From: Pleurotus ostreatus/Saccharomyces cerevisiae fusant
Taxonomy: Eukaryota; Opisthokonta
Length of the DNA: 19,635 nucleotides
Assembly: GCA_024196135.1 (NCBI GenBank)
Contig: JAMQCK010000584.1
Location: 1-19,635, forward strand
Direction of reading: 5' to 3'
The notes under the pieces are model-generated. The model made no database searches. It was not told the origin of the DNA and saw only the letters and a program-made list of their open reading frames with translations. Of this stretch, positions 1-11,413 are shown piece by piece; the stretch's first letter is position 1; each line of letters starts with the position of its first letter. The position numbers and the translations under genes are program-made.

Positions 1-2720
1 TGGCATGCAAAGCGCATGATCATGAAGAATATGTGGGGCTATAGACTTGTGCGTATAAGCGTCAACATCGCACTGTCCAGTATCCTAACCTTACATATCC
101 CAGGCCGTCAAACCAACCGAGAAATCCTTCCGCCCTTCCCATCGTGCCGCTATGCACGGCTCAATCTTGCACGACGCCTCGTACGAGGGTCCCATCGAGG
201 TTTCTGGTCCGTTGGAGATCTTGAAACTCGCACTTGAGCAATGCTGCGACTGCCAGGGTCCAAGCCCTGCCGCGCCTCGGTAGGGTTTTAACGCTCATTC
301 CTCGACATTGACTCACCGTGTCACCAGCTTCGCTGATGGCTCCCGCGCTTTCAGTACTTACATTTACGAGTTCCAGACTTATCCTCTTGCTCTCGTCTCT
401 CCCGCGTCCATCATCTGGCAACCTCGAAATTCCATCCCACAAAAACCTGCCACTAAAAGTCAAGGGAAAGGGAAAGGGAAAGGGAAAGCTCCTGCAACCT
501 CCACGCCCTCCACGCCCATCAGCCCTGCGGCCGAAAAGCGTACCCTCTGGCTTCGCTGCCACGCCGATGCTTTTCAGTGGGTTTTCCAAATCCTGCAACG
601 CTCCGTCACATTCGCTCTGGACACATACAACAAGGCGCACCCGGATGAGCCCTCGCAGGATGTGGAGATCGCCGACTTGCGGGGAGAGGTCAACGTCTTC
701 GAGATCATGGGTCCGCAGGCGAACCAGGTGTTGAGGGGTGCGCTCAGGGCGGTACCAAGAGGAGAGGGAGAATTTGACCAGTTCTGGGCGTCGTTGAAGG
801 ATTTGCAAACGTCGGGTGCGGTGCCGAGGAACATGATTGTGGGGTTCACGGTGGACGATCCGAGGCTGAGGTAACGTCCCTGGTGCATGAGTCAAAAGGC
901 AAGGGCGCTAATTAGCGCTGTTGTAGATTCCCACCCAAGCGAGCGAAACCTGATGACGAGGCAGCACAGTCGCAGTCGCCTACATTCCCCTCGCCTGCGC
1001 TTGCTGCGAGCATTATTTGGGATCCGGATGTTCGCAAGAAACTATCGGTGCCGAAGTATACCCAAAAACAGCTTGATGAGCGGCGTGCGAAGGTATAGTA
1101 GTACTTCCTTCATCAACCGCTTCTTGAACTTACATGCACGCGCCGCAGAACCTCGTCCCCGGCACTCCTCTCAACACCCTCCGCCTTGACGACCGCGTTC
1201 CCGTCCTTCTCGTTCAGCGCTCCGTGGAACCTTTGTCACCATCCACCTCCGGCAGCTCCTCCTTGGCTTCATCCACCGCCACCTCCCGCACATCTTCCTT
1301 CAACCGCACCAACTCCTCCCACTCCCCCCTCACCTCCCCCTCCACCCCCTCGCAGCCCATCCACGGCTGGACGCTCATCTTCCCCGCCGGCTGGGGCATG
1401 GCCTTCCTCCCCTCCCTCGTGCATACGGGCACGCGCGTCGCCGGGCAGCGCGAGCGCGCCGGCCAGTCCTTCGAGGCCGGCGTCCCGCACTTCCCGCAGG
1501 ACGTCCCAGGCGACTGGACCACGCTCGCGCAGTACGGCAGCCACGAGAGCTGGTGGGCGACGCGCGCGATTGAGGAGCAGGCGCGGTGGGAGCGCACGCC
1601 GCCGAGCAAGCGGTCCAATTGGGCGAAGCTGGGGACGGCGAGTATGTGGATGCCGGATTGGCGGCAGGTGCTGGCGCTCGAGCCGATGTTCGAGTATCCG
1701 GGGGTTGCTGAGGCGCAGGAGAAGGCACAGGAGACGACGGAGGAGTTCGTGACCGCGCAAAGGGAGGAAGAGGTGGTGGCTGATGCGAATATGGAGGATG
1801 CGGAAGACGCGGCAAAGGCTGGCAATGAAGAGGCGATGGATGCGGATGCAGAGGCCCATCCGCGTCCCAAACCCACCCCCGCACTCCCCAAGCAATACAT
1901 CGCGCAGCCCTGGCTGCTCCGCGGGCCAGAGACTCGGCAGGTCCTTCAGCGCCTGACGTCGGTCCTGTTGCCCGCGGAAGCCCTGAAGAGCGAGATCCTC
2001 CGTCTGCGTGGAAAACGAGGCCTGCCGCCACCAGGACAAGACGTTGGTGTCGATCGTAACAGCGCGACGAGCATTGCTGCGACGATTCCGGACCCTAGAA
2101 ATCCGATCTCCACCGTCGACATCGCGAATGCGGACACCCTTTTACAGACAGCATTGATACAAGTGCGCGTGCAGATGTGCCGGCGAGGGCGTCCTGGGGA
2201 CCTGGCTGCGCTCTATGCCGTCGACGATGCGGAGAGGCGCAACTGGGCGAGGGCGCTGGCTGAGAAGCCGAGACAACCCGTGATAGACCTGCCAGAGGAC
2301 TCGGATAGTGATGCTGAGGATGGGTTGCAGGATGACGCGGGAGAGAAGGCAAAGAAAGCGCAGGCAGGAATGTCGGTAAAGGAAATTGAGGTGAGTGGGG
2401 ATCATTGGGTGGGTTTGCTATCAATGCTAACGACCCCGATACAGCTCGCCAACGTCATGCCGGATCTCAAGGACAACATCGGGTTCGTTACCACAGGAAA
2501 CTACTCGCTTGCGAGGGGCGAGGGCTTCGGGATTGGATCTATAGCGCTGACCGCGCTGTTGAAGTTGGAAGAGCAGAGGGTTCGGTATGTGCTCTTGACT
2601 TTTTGGCACTTGATGTTGAGCTAATGAAGCTCCAGCATGAACGAGAAGTTTTGGTTTGTGAAGGTGAAGAACAGGAATAGTGCGATGTGCCGTGCGGCCA
2701 GGATAGAGGTGGTGGATTGA
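1..2720 (+). CDS. POP1: RNase P / RNase MRP subunit POP1, 3' part (5' end outside window)
   Basis: Large protein subunit of the ribonucleoproteins that trim tRNA 5' leaders (RNase P) and process rRNA (RNase MRP) in the nucleus and nucleolus. Exons: 1-48, 104-279, 328-870, 927-1092, 1149-2390, 2445-2584, 2636-2720; 800 codons including stop, all junctions in frame. The first exon opens inside the conserved WHAKRM...MWGYRL block, followed by a SFRPSHRAAMHGSILHDASY block. Exon 3 has LRGEVNVFEIMGPQANQVL and GFTVDDPRL, continued by FPPKRAKPD in exon 4. The POPLD domain is in exon 5, with FPAGWGMAF at about 1380 and an ESWWATRAIEEQARWER stretch. The C-terminal region reads GFVTTGNYSLARGEG and ends FWFVKVKNRNSAMCRAARIEVVD. 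An acidic low-complexity linker lies at about 1780-1860. The family assignment is firm; the N-terminus is off the window. Confidence 0.93.
464..487 (+). repeat. (GGGAAA)4 coding microsatellite, G-quadruplex motif
   Basis: Four GGG runs (464-466, 470-472, 476-478, 482-484) are separated by exactly AAA, which fits the canonical G3N3 four-tract quadruplex pattern on the coding strand of POP1 exon 3. It encodes a Lys-Gly dipeptide run in a poorly conserved linker. Confidence 0.85.
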
Positions 2721-2844
2721 CGGGGACGAGCCTGACCTACCGCTTACATGTACTCCTTGCAATGGTTCGTTGAAGCAATGCGCATGAGTGATATTACAAT
2801 GTTTTTGTCCGGGGATGACAAGTATAATCCGATTGAGATGTCCA

Positions 2845-3469
2845 TTACACGGTTCGCCGGTCAGTCATCGTGCGCACGATGCATCCCGTCCCAGCAGCCT
2901 CCGTTAACTAGGTAGACAGTCAGCCCAAACTCCGATGTGCAGTGCGATGTACGCACTTTCTCGTGCCAGCCGAGCAGCACGTTCCCGCTCGTGTCCCCCA
3001 TACCCGCAGTCGACATCCCCTTGTAAAGGTACTTCATCAAGGTATCCTGCGCGTCTTGCGGCAGTGCGCGTACGACGCCGGAGATCTCGTTCGACCTCGT
3101 CGCATTCAGGATGGATAGGATGGTGTTGAGGGTGATAAGCTGCCGTGCGCGTCGTTCAGTACAGTATGTCGCATACGCCCCGAGCAATCACGCACCTTCG
3201 CCTCCTCCACATTTGGTCCGTAAGGCGCGTTCTCCAGCGCGATAGTCAGCGCACCGGCAGCATCGTTCCTAGATATCCGTAAGACAACCTTCATCTCCTT
3301 CCTTCGTACAGTCTCACTTGGAGAGCGCGCTCCGTACGGCGACCTGACGCTGCTTCGCCTCGTCAAGCACGGCGGCGGGATCGCGCGGATCAGCATCATA
3401 TAACTCGGACTCCTGGATGATGTCCTCATCGTACGCGTCGATGTCGATCTTCCGGAAGTTGTATTCCAT
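2845..3469 (-). CDS. ARPC5: Arp2/3 complex subunit 5 (p16-ARC / ARPC5)
   Basis: Smallest structural subunit of the Arp2/3 complex, which nucleates branched actin at cortical patches. Exons on the minus strand: 3469-3318, 3268-3196, 3139-2957, 2907-2845; 156 residues, close to the family's usual size of about 150. The protein starts MEYNFRKIDIDAYDEDI, has the family block NDAAGALTIALENAPYGPN, then TLMKYLYKGM, and ends VRTMTDRRTV. The start was chosen at 3469 because the conserved family N-terminus begins there; the upstream in-frame ATG at 3607 would add a basic, non-conserved leader that runs through the shared promoter. It converges on POP1 (124 bp between stops) and diverges from the kinase gene. 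Confidence 0.95.
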
Positions 3470-3639
3470 GGTGCTCGGGCGCGTAGATGGGGAAGGAGGC
3501 AAAGGCGTGACGCGTGGGAACCCGTATGTCGCGATGTTTGTGGCGCGCAGATGCCTGCTCCTCCTCCTCCTCCCTTCATCGGCGCCCGTCGCGATAACCC
3601 TCAACACGCCCTTGTTATCGCCAAGTCTGGAAGGACAAT
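3470..3639. promoter_or_regulatory. Shared divergent promoter, ARPC5 / PLK4-like kinase
   Basis: 170 bp separate the two start codons (3469 minus, 3640 plus), so both promoters and both 5' UTRs must fit here. It holds pyrimidine-rich runs (ctcctcctcctccc at about 3559). I see no clear TATA box. The inference of shared regulation rests only on geometry. Confidence 0.6.
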
Positions 3640-6600
3640 ATGCTCTCTGGACTCAGACCCGCCTCGGGATCTCGCGAAACCTTCACATTCCAGGTACGCC
3701 TCAGCCCCGAACGGCTGAATCCCTCGATTGAGTAGATGTGTTTGCAGGACTTCAAGTCCATCGAAACATTACCCTCTGATGAAATATACATCTCAGAACT
3801 TGTCCAGGGAACAAGCGGGCGAGTCGAGGGGCGTCTGTTTGTTCTGAAGACGGTAGGTCCTGCGTTCTGCATGTCTCCTCGCGCTAATAGGTGTCGATAG
3901 GTCATTGACCCCAAGCACGCAGGAGAGCGCGGCGGCGAGCAAGACGTTCTGCAGGACCTGTCCCATCCTTCTATCACGGCCTTCGTTGCGAGTTTGTCTT
4001 CTCGTGCTCACGTCGTCGAGCATTGTTCGTCAGGCTCGCTGCGCGAATTCCTCAAGAAGAGGAACCATTACGCCATGTCAGAACACGATGTTGCGTCTCT
4101 CCTCAAGGGCGTTGCCGACGCGTTGGAGTATCTGGTGCAAGAGCTCATCGTTCACCGAGACGTCAACCCAGAAAACATTCTCCTCACTTCGGCAGGACAG
4201 CCGGTACGCGCACGCGCTATCACCCGAGTGCATGGCTAAGATGTAATTTCAATGCACAGAAATTGTCGAACTTCTCATGCGCTATCCGCTTATCATCCGT
4301 CAAATCCACGGCCTCTGGCCCGTACGGCGCGTTTGAGTACAGGTCGCCCGAGATGATCACCAGCGTTCCGTACAACTTGGCGACAGATGTCTGGTCATTT
4401 GGCTGTGTTGTCTTCCTGTGCGCCACTGGCTATCATCCATTCATGGTGAGTATCTGACTTTACTGGCTGGCGTATCCTTGCTGAGAATGCTCCAGGCCCG
4501 CGTGCCACAAATGACCGCCGACAACATATTCCGGGCCTCGTATAGCATACCTCGAAATGCTTCAGCAACCCTACGAAATCTTATTGATTATATCTTCCAG
4601 CCCGTAAGTTCATCTCTGCCCCCTGGGTATGACCAAAACTCTAACCTTTCTCAGACCGCCACTCGCATATCCTCCCGCGACCTCGCACGGCATCCTTTCT
4701 TTACCGAAGAATCTACGCCTGGATCAAAAGCCCAACTTACGACTCTCGGGACAGTTTCAACGACCCACATGCCCTCCGCTTTCCCCACCCTGCGTCCTCA
4801 AATTACTCGCTCTGTCCTAGGCAATATTGGCAACACCGATCTTCGTCGACTGCTCTCTGACGAGGTTTCTGGCCTCTCCCGCGCCCGACGCATTGTCTCC
4901 GAACCTGTGGAGAACAAGACTCCGACCCCTTCTCTTCGCTGGCCCTCTCAGCCTTTCCGACATCAGGCGCCGTCTCCGCCCTCGCGTCGACTCTCGCAAC
5001 GACCGATGACCCCTTCTCTCGACACCAGCATCTCGACTGCGCCGTCATCGCCCGAGTCTCATGAGTCTATTGATCCCTTGGCCGTCAACCGACATCGATA
5101 TCTGCCTAGCGAACCGCTCGTCAATCCTTTGAAGCGGCTCGTATCTGGCTCCTACGAGCCTGAGCGTACCCTCTTCGAACCTGCTCCTCGCGTAGTCTCC
5201 GATCCGATGGTTCAGCAACGGACGGTGTCGACGTCGATCTCGAAGCCAAGGATGCCCTCGGATGCCATCTCTCAGCAACGCCTGGTCTCGAACGACATTG
5301 CAAAGCAACGACTAGTGTCTGAGCTCGACGCTAAACATCGACTATCCTCCGACGCTACCTCGAGACACAGAACTCTGGTTGTATCCTCAACTCCATCAGA
5401 CAAACCTAGACTCGTCAAAGTCAAACCTGCTCAGCGCACGAACTTCTTAGCTCCTCAAGCTGATTCTGCCGCTCCAAAATCCATCACGCTGCCTTGTAAC
5501 GATCGACCTCAACCCACCGCACCTTCTCGCCACCCTCAACCCACCACCGAACCCCTCCCCATCGGCACCGTCCGCCCGACGCCTTTTAGCACCCACCTCA
5601 TGGCACCGAAATCACATAAAGCGTTGCACGGCCAGGTCACCGTGCTTCCATCGCGCTCGCTGTTGATCGACTTTCGGGAGGCTGAGAGGAGGAGAGGGGC
5701 GAAGGGGACGGCGGTGCTGGTGGTTAGTGCGGATGGAGGGAGGGTGAGTACATTCTTTTTTCCGCAATAGTGGCGCATAGTGGACTGTCGCTTCATTGCA
5801 ACCATTGACATAGGAATTTTGCTCATACATGTCCTCAGATCAAGATCTATAGCGCGCCGCATCTGAGCGCGCCCTGTTGCCTGACGGAGTCGCTTGCCGA
5901 GTACGAGCTCGATTTGCTTCCGAGCTCTTACTGGAAGTCGTACAACGATGCGGCCGCGTTGGTGGAGAAGATCAAGCAGAGGACGCCAAGGGTGAGTCTG
6001 CGCAGCGTCATGACCGTCTTGATTCCCGTCCCCGTTCGCTTCGCCCAGATTATTTGGGCGACTCGTGCTGACTTTCCCCTCCAGCTCGTGATGTACGAAG
6101 AAGGCGTCAAGTGCACGCTCATGGCTAATGCCGCTCCAGCCGACATCGAACTGGACTTTTTCTCTCTGGACTCAGCCGACCCGGCCGGGAAGCCTTCGAC
6201 GACTATGCGAATCCGACTTTCGAGGAAGACGCGCTCGCTGGAGCTCATACGTGACGTCGCTTGCTCCAGCGCTATCTCTGGTGCTGCGCATGACAACGGC
6301 ACTCGACCTGCCTCTGCCTCTGAGTGGACTCGGAAGACCTACGTATACTCTGGCGACGGCTACGACGACGCTGAGGCTCTGCGAGACGTGGGAAGTCATG
6401 GAATGGCTGCACTGGCGCGATTCGTGGAAGTCTGCGAGCGGGTGGAGGCGGCGGATGGGGCTGGGTCTCCGACGGCGACTGTTCGGTGTCTTTCAGAGGC
6501 CACTGCGCACTGCGTCCCGGATATTGCTGCGCGCTCATCAGAACAGGATCTTCTACCTTCGCTGGATAACCGGCTACCCTCGCCGGACGTGGCGCTACCC

Positions 6601-7370
6601 AAAGACAAGCCTTTCCTCGGGAACGACGCGCCGAATCTGCCCAGTACCCGCAGTGACCGATTCCTTGGCCTCAATGTCAATCGACGACCTAGCAAGTTGT
6701 GGAGCGCGTCGTACTCTGCCGTGACGCCAGCGCCTGCTACGCGGGCTTACGGACAGCTCTCCGACGCACAAGAGCTAGCTGCTGACGCTGACGACTCGAA
6801 CGCGGCTGAACAAGATTCAACTTTTCGGCGGGACTTCTACTCTGTCGGTGTACGACAAGCTCTGAGACCAGACGGCAAGGCGGATGAACCAGGCGACAAT
6901 GGCATGCGGCAAGACATCGAGCACATCTACCATGACGACGACGATGAACCGAATGAAGACGACTCTCGTATCCACATCGGTGCCAGCTTCTTCAAAAGCC
7001 TTGACTGGACAGCGCTCGCCGTGCCGGGTATCGCCACACGCTTCCTACCGAACGTCGGCTGGTGCATTCGGTACGGATCGCGGGTCTCGCAGGGAGGGAG
7101 GTTCAGAATCATGTATTTGGATGGGGCGACGATGGATATCGACGTAGATGAAGAGTGGGTGGAGTTGCAGCAGGAGGGGGATGTGGTTAGGTGAGTGCGC
7201 CAAATTTCTCGCCAGCAAGGGAGTGTGAGCAGGCTTGAGTTGACCTGTTATCATGCAGGGTGGGCATGCGCGACCCGCGCGCCAGACGGAAGCTGGGAGG
7301 GAGAATGAAGGCGTTCGAGGAGTTTGTGTCGATGTTCGACGAGGATGAGGAGGATGGAGGAGAAGCCTAG
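3640..7370 (+). CDS. Divergent PLK4/SAK-like kinase with polo-box-like C-terminus and degenerate DFG
   Basis: Exons: 3640-3693, 3748-3852, 3901-4203, 4260-4445, 4496-4603, 4655-5743, 5839-5991, 6085-7190, 7259-7370; 1071 residues, in frame throughout. Kinase fold at residues 19-268: FVLK lysine K52, putative helix-C E67, HRDVNPEN at 138-145, then NFS (158-160) where DFG is expected, SPE (183-185), DVWSFGCV, and a final RDLARHPFF. The glycine loop is poor (GTSGRV). A long Ser/Thr/Pro-rich linker follows. Residues about 577-700 resemble the PLK4 cryptic polo box: a SRSLLIDF strand, then LPSSYWKSYNDAAALVEKIK, KQRTPRLVMYEEG and VKCTLMANAAPADIEL. Residues about 986-1066 resemble a polo box (NVGWCIRY, FRIMYLDGATMDIDVDEEWV, KAFEEFVSMF). 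PLK4 drives centriole duplication in animals. Mushroom fungi lack centrioles, so the role here is unknown. Catalytic activity is doubtful because the metal-binding Asp is Asn. The alternative is an unrelated kinase whose C-terminus resembles polo boxes by chance. Confidence 0.78.
5189..5368 (+). repeat. Six tandem 10-residue repeats in kinase linker (RxxS units)
   Basis: Residues 431-490 of the kinase divide exactly into six 10-residue units, each starting with Arg and having Ser at position 4: RVVSDPMVQQ, RTVSTSISKP, RMPSDAISQQ, RLVSNDIAKQ, RLVSELDAKH, RLSSDATSRH. A related unit RLVSGSYEPE lies 18 residues upstream (5135). Each RxxS matches the basophilic kinase consensus. The DNA copies are diverged, so the period is held at protein level. 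Confidence 0.9.
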
Positions 7371-7585
7371 GACTTTGTCCGATTGATACCCTTTTAGATG
7401 CGATACCCTCTCTAGCCTATGTAGCCGTCTGCAAGGTCCTCTCTCGCGGATGAACGCTGGGAACATTTTACGTGAAATTCGGGGAGGGTCCGGCTAGTCC
7501 GGGACGCGCTCGCCTCGCATCAACGCGGTAGACGCGACGCGCCTTATTCACTCCTTACTTCCTACCTTGAGGGTCGCAAAGCCGT

Positions 7586-10425
7586 ATGCTGGTAGCGGCA
7601 TCGGTGAAGCGGACGCTGCTGCAGCCGAAGGGCTGGCTCTTCGGAGGCGCCGTCGCCGCCGGGCTGACGGCGGCAGCATGGCGGTCAGCAGGCGTGAAGG
7701 TCACGCCCTTCCGTCAGTTTAGGGCTTCCCCACTATCGACCATCTTCTCTGCTTCACTGAACCCAGCTATGGCAAACCTCACACCGCCGCAACCGCCCCC
7801 GCAGTGGACGCACAGCGCGGAGGACATCCTGCGCTTGACGAAGGAGGCCATCGAGGTCAATCGCGCGGGACAGGACAAGGTCGCGGCGCTGAAGGAGGCG
7901 GACTGTAATTTCGACTCGGTGCGTTGTGCAGGGACAAAGGGGAGTGCCATTTACTGACAGTGATGCTCTTCACCAGGTCTTCCGCGCTCTGGCGGATGCG
8001 GAGACCAAGTTCGACGCGACCACGGAACCCCTCTGCTTCTACCAGAATGTCTCCCCGTCTAAGGAACTCCGCGATGCTTCCAACGACGCTGAAGGGCTCT
8101 GCCGCGAATTTGGTGTCACCTCGTCTATGCGCCTGGATGTCTTCCAGGCGAAAGCGGCCGCGGAGAAGAACCTGAAATCGTCCGGCGAATACGACAAGCT
8201 CTCCCCGGAAGACAAGCGCCTCGTTGACAAGATGGTCCTCGATGGCAAGCGCGCTGGCCTGGCATTACCCGAAGACAAGCGCGATGCCCTCATGAGCCTC
8301 AAGAAGGAGCTATCGCAGACCTGCCTGCAGTTCAGCGTGCGTCATCATCACTCTGGGCGCCTATTCACTGCATCTGACATCCCCCGCAGAAAAACTTCAA
8401 CGAGGAGAACGAGGTCATCTCGTTCACCGAAGAGGAGCTCAAGGGCGTGCCGAAGGATGTCATCTCTGGGTATAAGAAGCGCACCGAGGGCGACAAGACG
8501 GTCTACGACGTGACATACAAGACCCCGGACATCTTCCCTGTGTTCAAGTTCGCGGAGAACCCGACGACGCGGCAACGCGCGCAGGAAGGTCATGAATCAC
8601 GTCTGGCTGTTAATGTCCCGCTGCTCGACAAGGCGCTCGAGCTGCGTCGGAAGATCGCTGATATCCTTGGGTACCCTACTTGGGCGGACTACATTACTGA
8701 GGAGAAGATGATCAAGAACGCTCGCGGTGTTGTCGACGTACGCCTCCAGAATCTCGTCTACTCTTACTTGTCTGATCGACATTCTCAGTTCCTAGGTGAC
8801 CTCGAGCAGAAGCTGCGTCCAGTCGGTCTGAAGGACCGCGAGACGCTGCTGGCCATGAAGCAAAAGGAGCACAAGGAGAAGGGTCTGCCATTCGATGGCG
8901 AGTTCTACATTTGGGACTACCGGTCGGTATTTCATCTCCACCTTCCCTTGACTGTTTTGCTGACAGGCACCTAGGTACTACGACCGCAAGTACATCGAGG
9001 AGACCCTCGACCTCGACGACATGCTCGTCAAGGAGTACTTCCCCGTCTCCGTCGTCGTGCCCACTATCCTCGAGATCTACCAGAACCTCCTCAACGTCCA
9101 ATTTGTGGAAATCAAGAACGACAACACGTGGCATCCTGGTAGGTTCCTCCTGTTCTTCTTTCCTCCTCCTTATTCTCGTCAGTCGCAAGTACACTGCTAA
9201 CACCCACGCGTCAGACGTCCAACAATTCTCTGTCTGGGAAAAGGACTCCAAGGACGAGTCTGGCTTCGTCGGCTACTGCTACCTCGACCTCTTCCCGCGC
9301 GAGTCGAAGTATTCGCACGCGGCTGTATGGCCTCTGCTCAGCGGCTACGAGAGGGCGGACGGCTCAAGGAGCTACCCGCTTGCGGCGATGGTGGCGAACT
9401 TGGCGAAGCCGACCCCGGATAAGCCTGCGCTGATGCGTCATGATGGTGAGTGCTCTTGCTTGTGCTGAACTTCATGGCAGTCGATTGTGTCGGAGTCGGC
9501 GGTAGGGGACTTATGGATGCTGACGACGATGGCTTCATAGACGTCGTCACCTTCTTCCACGAGATGGGCCACGTCTTCCACGGGCTGTTGTCGCGCACGA
9601 AGTACGCCCGATTCCACGGGACCAGCGTCGCGCGCGACTTTGTCGAGGCGCCGTCGCAGATGTTGGAGAATTGGTGCTGGGAGCCGCGTGTTCTGGAAAA
9701 GATGTCGAGCCACTACGAGACCAAGAAGCCGTTGTCGGCAGAGCTCATTGAGAAGATTATCAAGAGGTCAGTAGCTTGCTTGCGCTATCCACTTTAGCGC
9801 GCTGACGGTGCTGCCTTCAGCCGCTACGTCAACATCGGCCTCTTTGACCTCCGCCAGCTCTTCTTCGCCAATTTCGACATCAAAGTGCACATGGCTAAGG
9901 GTGCGTGCTTATTGTTCTTCAACCTCCATATACTCTTCTCTGACTTTCTTCGCGTGCGATCAGAGTCGCAAGACCACACCGCCCTCTGGAACAACCTCCG
10001 CGAGCAGATTTCGCTCGTCAAGTCTGGCAAGCCATGTCCTGGCCAGGGTACCTTCGGTCACATCACGGGCGGCTACGACGCTGGCTACTACGGCTACATG
10101 TACTCGCTGGTGTATGCGGCAGACATGTATGGTGAGTGGCGGACGCGGGTGGTCGTCGCTCAGGGGAGGCTAATATGCTTGCTCTTCTTCAGCGACGGTC
10201 TTCAAAGCAGACCCTCTGGACCCGGCGCGCGGGAAGAAGTACCGCGACTGCATCCTCAGGCCCGGTGGGAGCAGGGAAGAGATGGATTCGTTGAAGGTAT
10301 GTTGGCTGTCACAAAATCAGGTAGTGCGATGCTAATTTACAACGCAGGAATTCCTGGGCCGCCCACCCAACAGCGACGCCTTCTTGAAGGAGCTGTTTGG
10401 CGATGCTGCTCAGTCTAGTCTATAG
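7586..10425 (+). CDS. PRD1: Saccharolysin / thimet oligopeptidase-type M3A metallopeptidase
   Basis: Zinc oligopeptidase that degrades short peptides in the cytosol and mitochondrial intermembrane space. Exons: 7586-7918, 7977-8336, 8390-8737, 8789-8922, 8975-9138, 9215-9445, 9541-9766, 9821-9900, 9964-10131, 10193-10296, 10348-10425; 741 residues. The zinc site is HEMGH at 530-534, with third ligand E559 in RDFVEAPSQMLEN, 29 residues after the first His as in the family. Other family blocks: VWEKDS, GLFDLRQLFFANFD, and a C-terminus NSDAFLKELFG. The intron 8923-8974 has an unusual GTCGGT donor, chosen because it restores WDYRYYDRKY; a GTATTT donor at 8927 paired with the acceptor ending at 8966 would insert four residues. 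The first 61 residues are basic with a hydrophobic stretch (LFGGAVAAGLTAAAW). A second in-frame ATG at 7769 (MANLTPPQ) would give a form without that leader. Confidence 0.95.
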
Positions 10426-11267
10426 CGGCGAAGTCGAGGGAACGACGAGTAGCCAGATCAATGTTCAAGTTATAGTAGCACGGTGTGTAGGAGCCATAAT
10501 CGAAAGCAATGCTGACCCCTCTCAATGCATTTGTGTGGCTCGGACAAAAGAGAAAAGCTACAGCCATGAGGCATACGTGCCGCTTCAGAACAACAGACCA
10601 TACGATACTAACTCACCAACCAGTGGCATCTCGGATAAGTCTACCTCAGGCCTCCTCCAGGGCGGGACGAGCCACGCATCTCCGACCGGACGCAGCTCTT
10701 CCAACTCGGGCTGTGCAGCCATCGCGATGAACCGACGCAGACCGACGTGCGCAAGACCAATGGTTGTTGATCCTTCCCGTTATGGTTTCGGCCACACACA
10801 GCATCCCCGAAGGCGCGGCGGCGGTATGCATACGCGGCGCGCGGCACAGGAGTCACTGGCAGGCGCGTCCGCATCAATTCCACTCTAATCTGCCGATCCC
10901 GACGATCTGCCAGCCGCAGAACCGCTTCCTCGACGATTGACCAGGCTTGGAGACAATTGAGTGAGTGCGCTGCTGAGCATGTGCCTCGCGACGCCAGGTA
11001 CTGCTTCATGTAGGCATCCTGTGTCTCCGAGAGCTGGACCTCGAATCGTATTAGGTGCGTACTTCGTTCTTCGGGAGACGAGCTTGACTTCCTGTCGGTG
11101 CATGGGTTGTGGGCTTCTACAAACAACGATTGGGCTTTCATACGCAGGCTCACGCGAAATACGGTCTGAGGATTCACAGAGATGGGTCGAGGTATCAAAG
11201 ATCGCCTTCCTTGAGGGATATGGAACCGAGGCCAGCAAATCCAACCCGCGGTATGCTTACAGACCAT
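10415..11267 (-). other. Possible minus-strand hypothetical gene, structure unresolved
   Basis: Between PRD1 and the secreted-protein gene the minus strand has coding-like stretches in different frames. One uninterrupted frame runs 11267-10641 and includes QLSETQDAYMKQYLA and QAWSIVEEAVLRLADRRDRQ. A second, over about 10770-10605, reads GLAHVGLRRFIAMAAQPELE then PVGDAWLVPPWRRPEVDL with codon choice like real genes here. A GTGAGT donor after MPLVG could splice to a frame ending at TAG 10417-10415, overlapping the PRD1 stop region. I could not find good splice sites joining the first two, and recognise no family. It could be a real lineage-specific gene, a relic, or long PRD1 3' UTR plus promoter DNA. 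Confidence 0.25.
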
Positions 11268-11413
11268 TCCCGAACGACGCGGTCAATCTCCCGACGCCTA
11301 GCACGGCCATTGTCCGCCGTGAAGGCCACACGGTGCCGCCATTCTTCAGACCGTCTGTCTCCAGCAATCAACACGACCGGGTCGAAAGTGGGTACCACTG
11401 TCCTCGAGATCAG

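Noticed and set aside
161..895. 244-codon minus frame opposite POP1.
   Set aside because: It is antisense to conserved POP1 exons; a shadow of GC-rich coding DNA.
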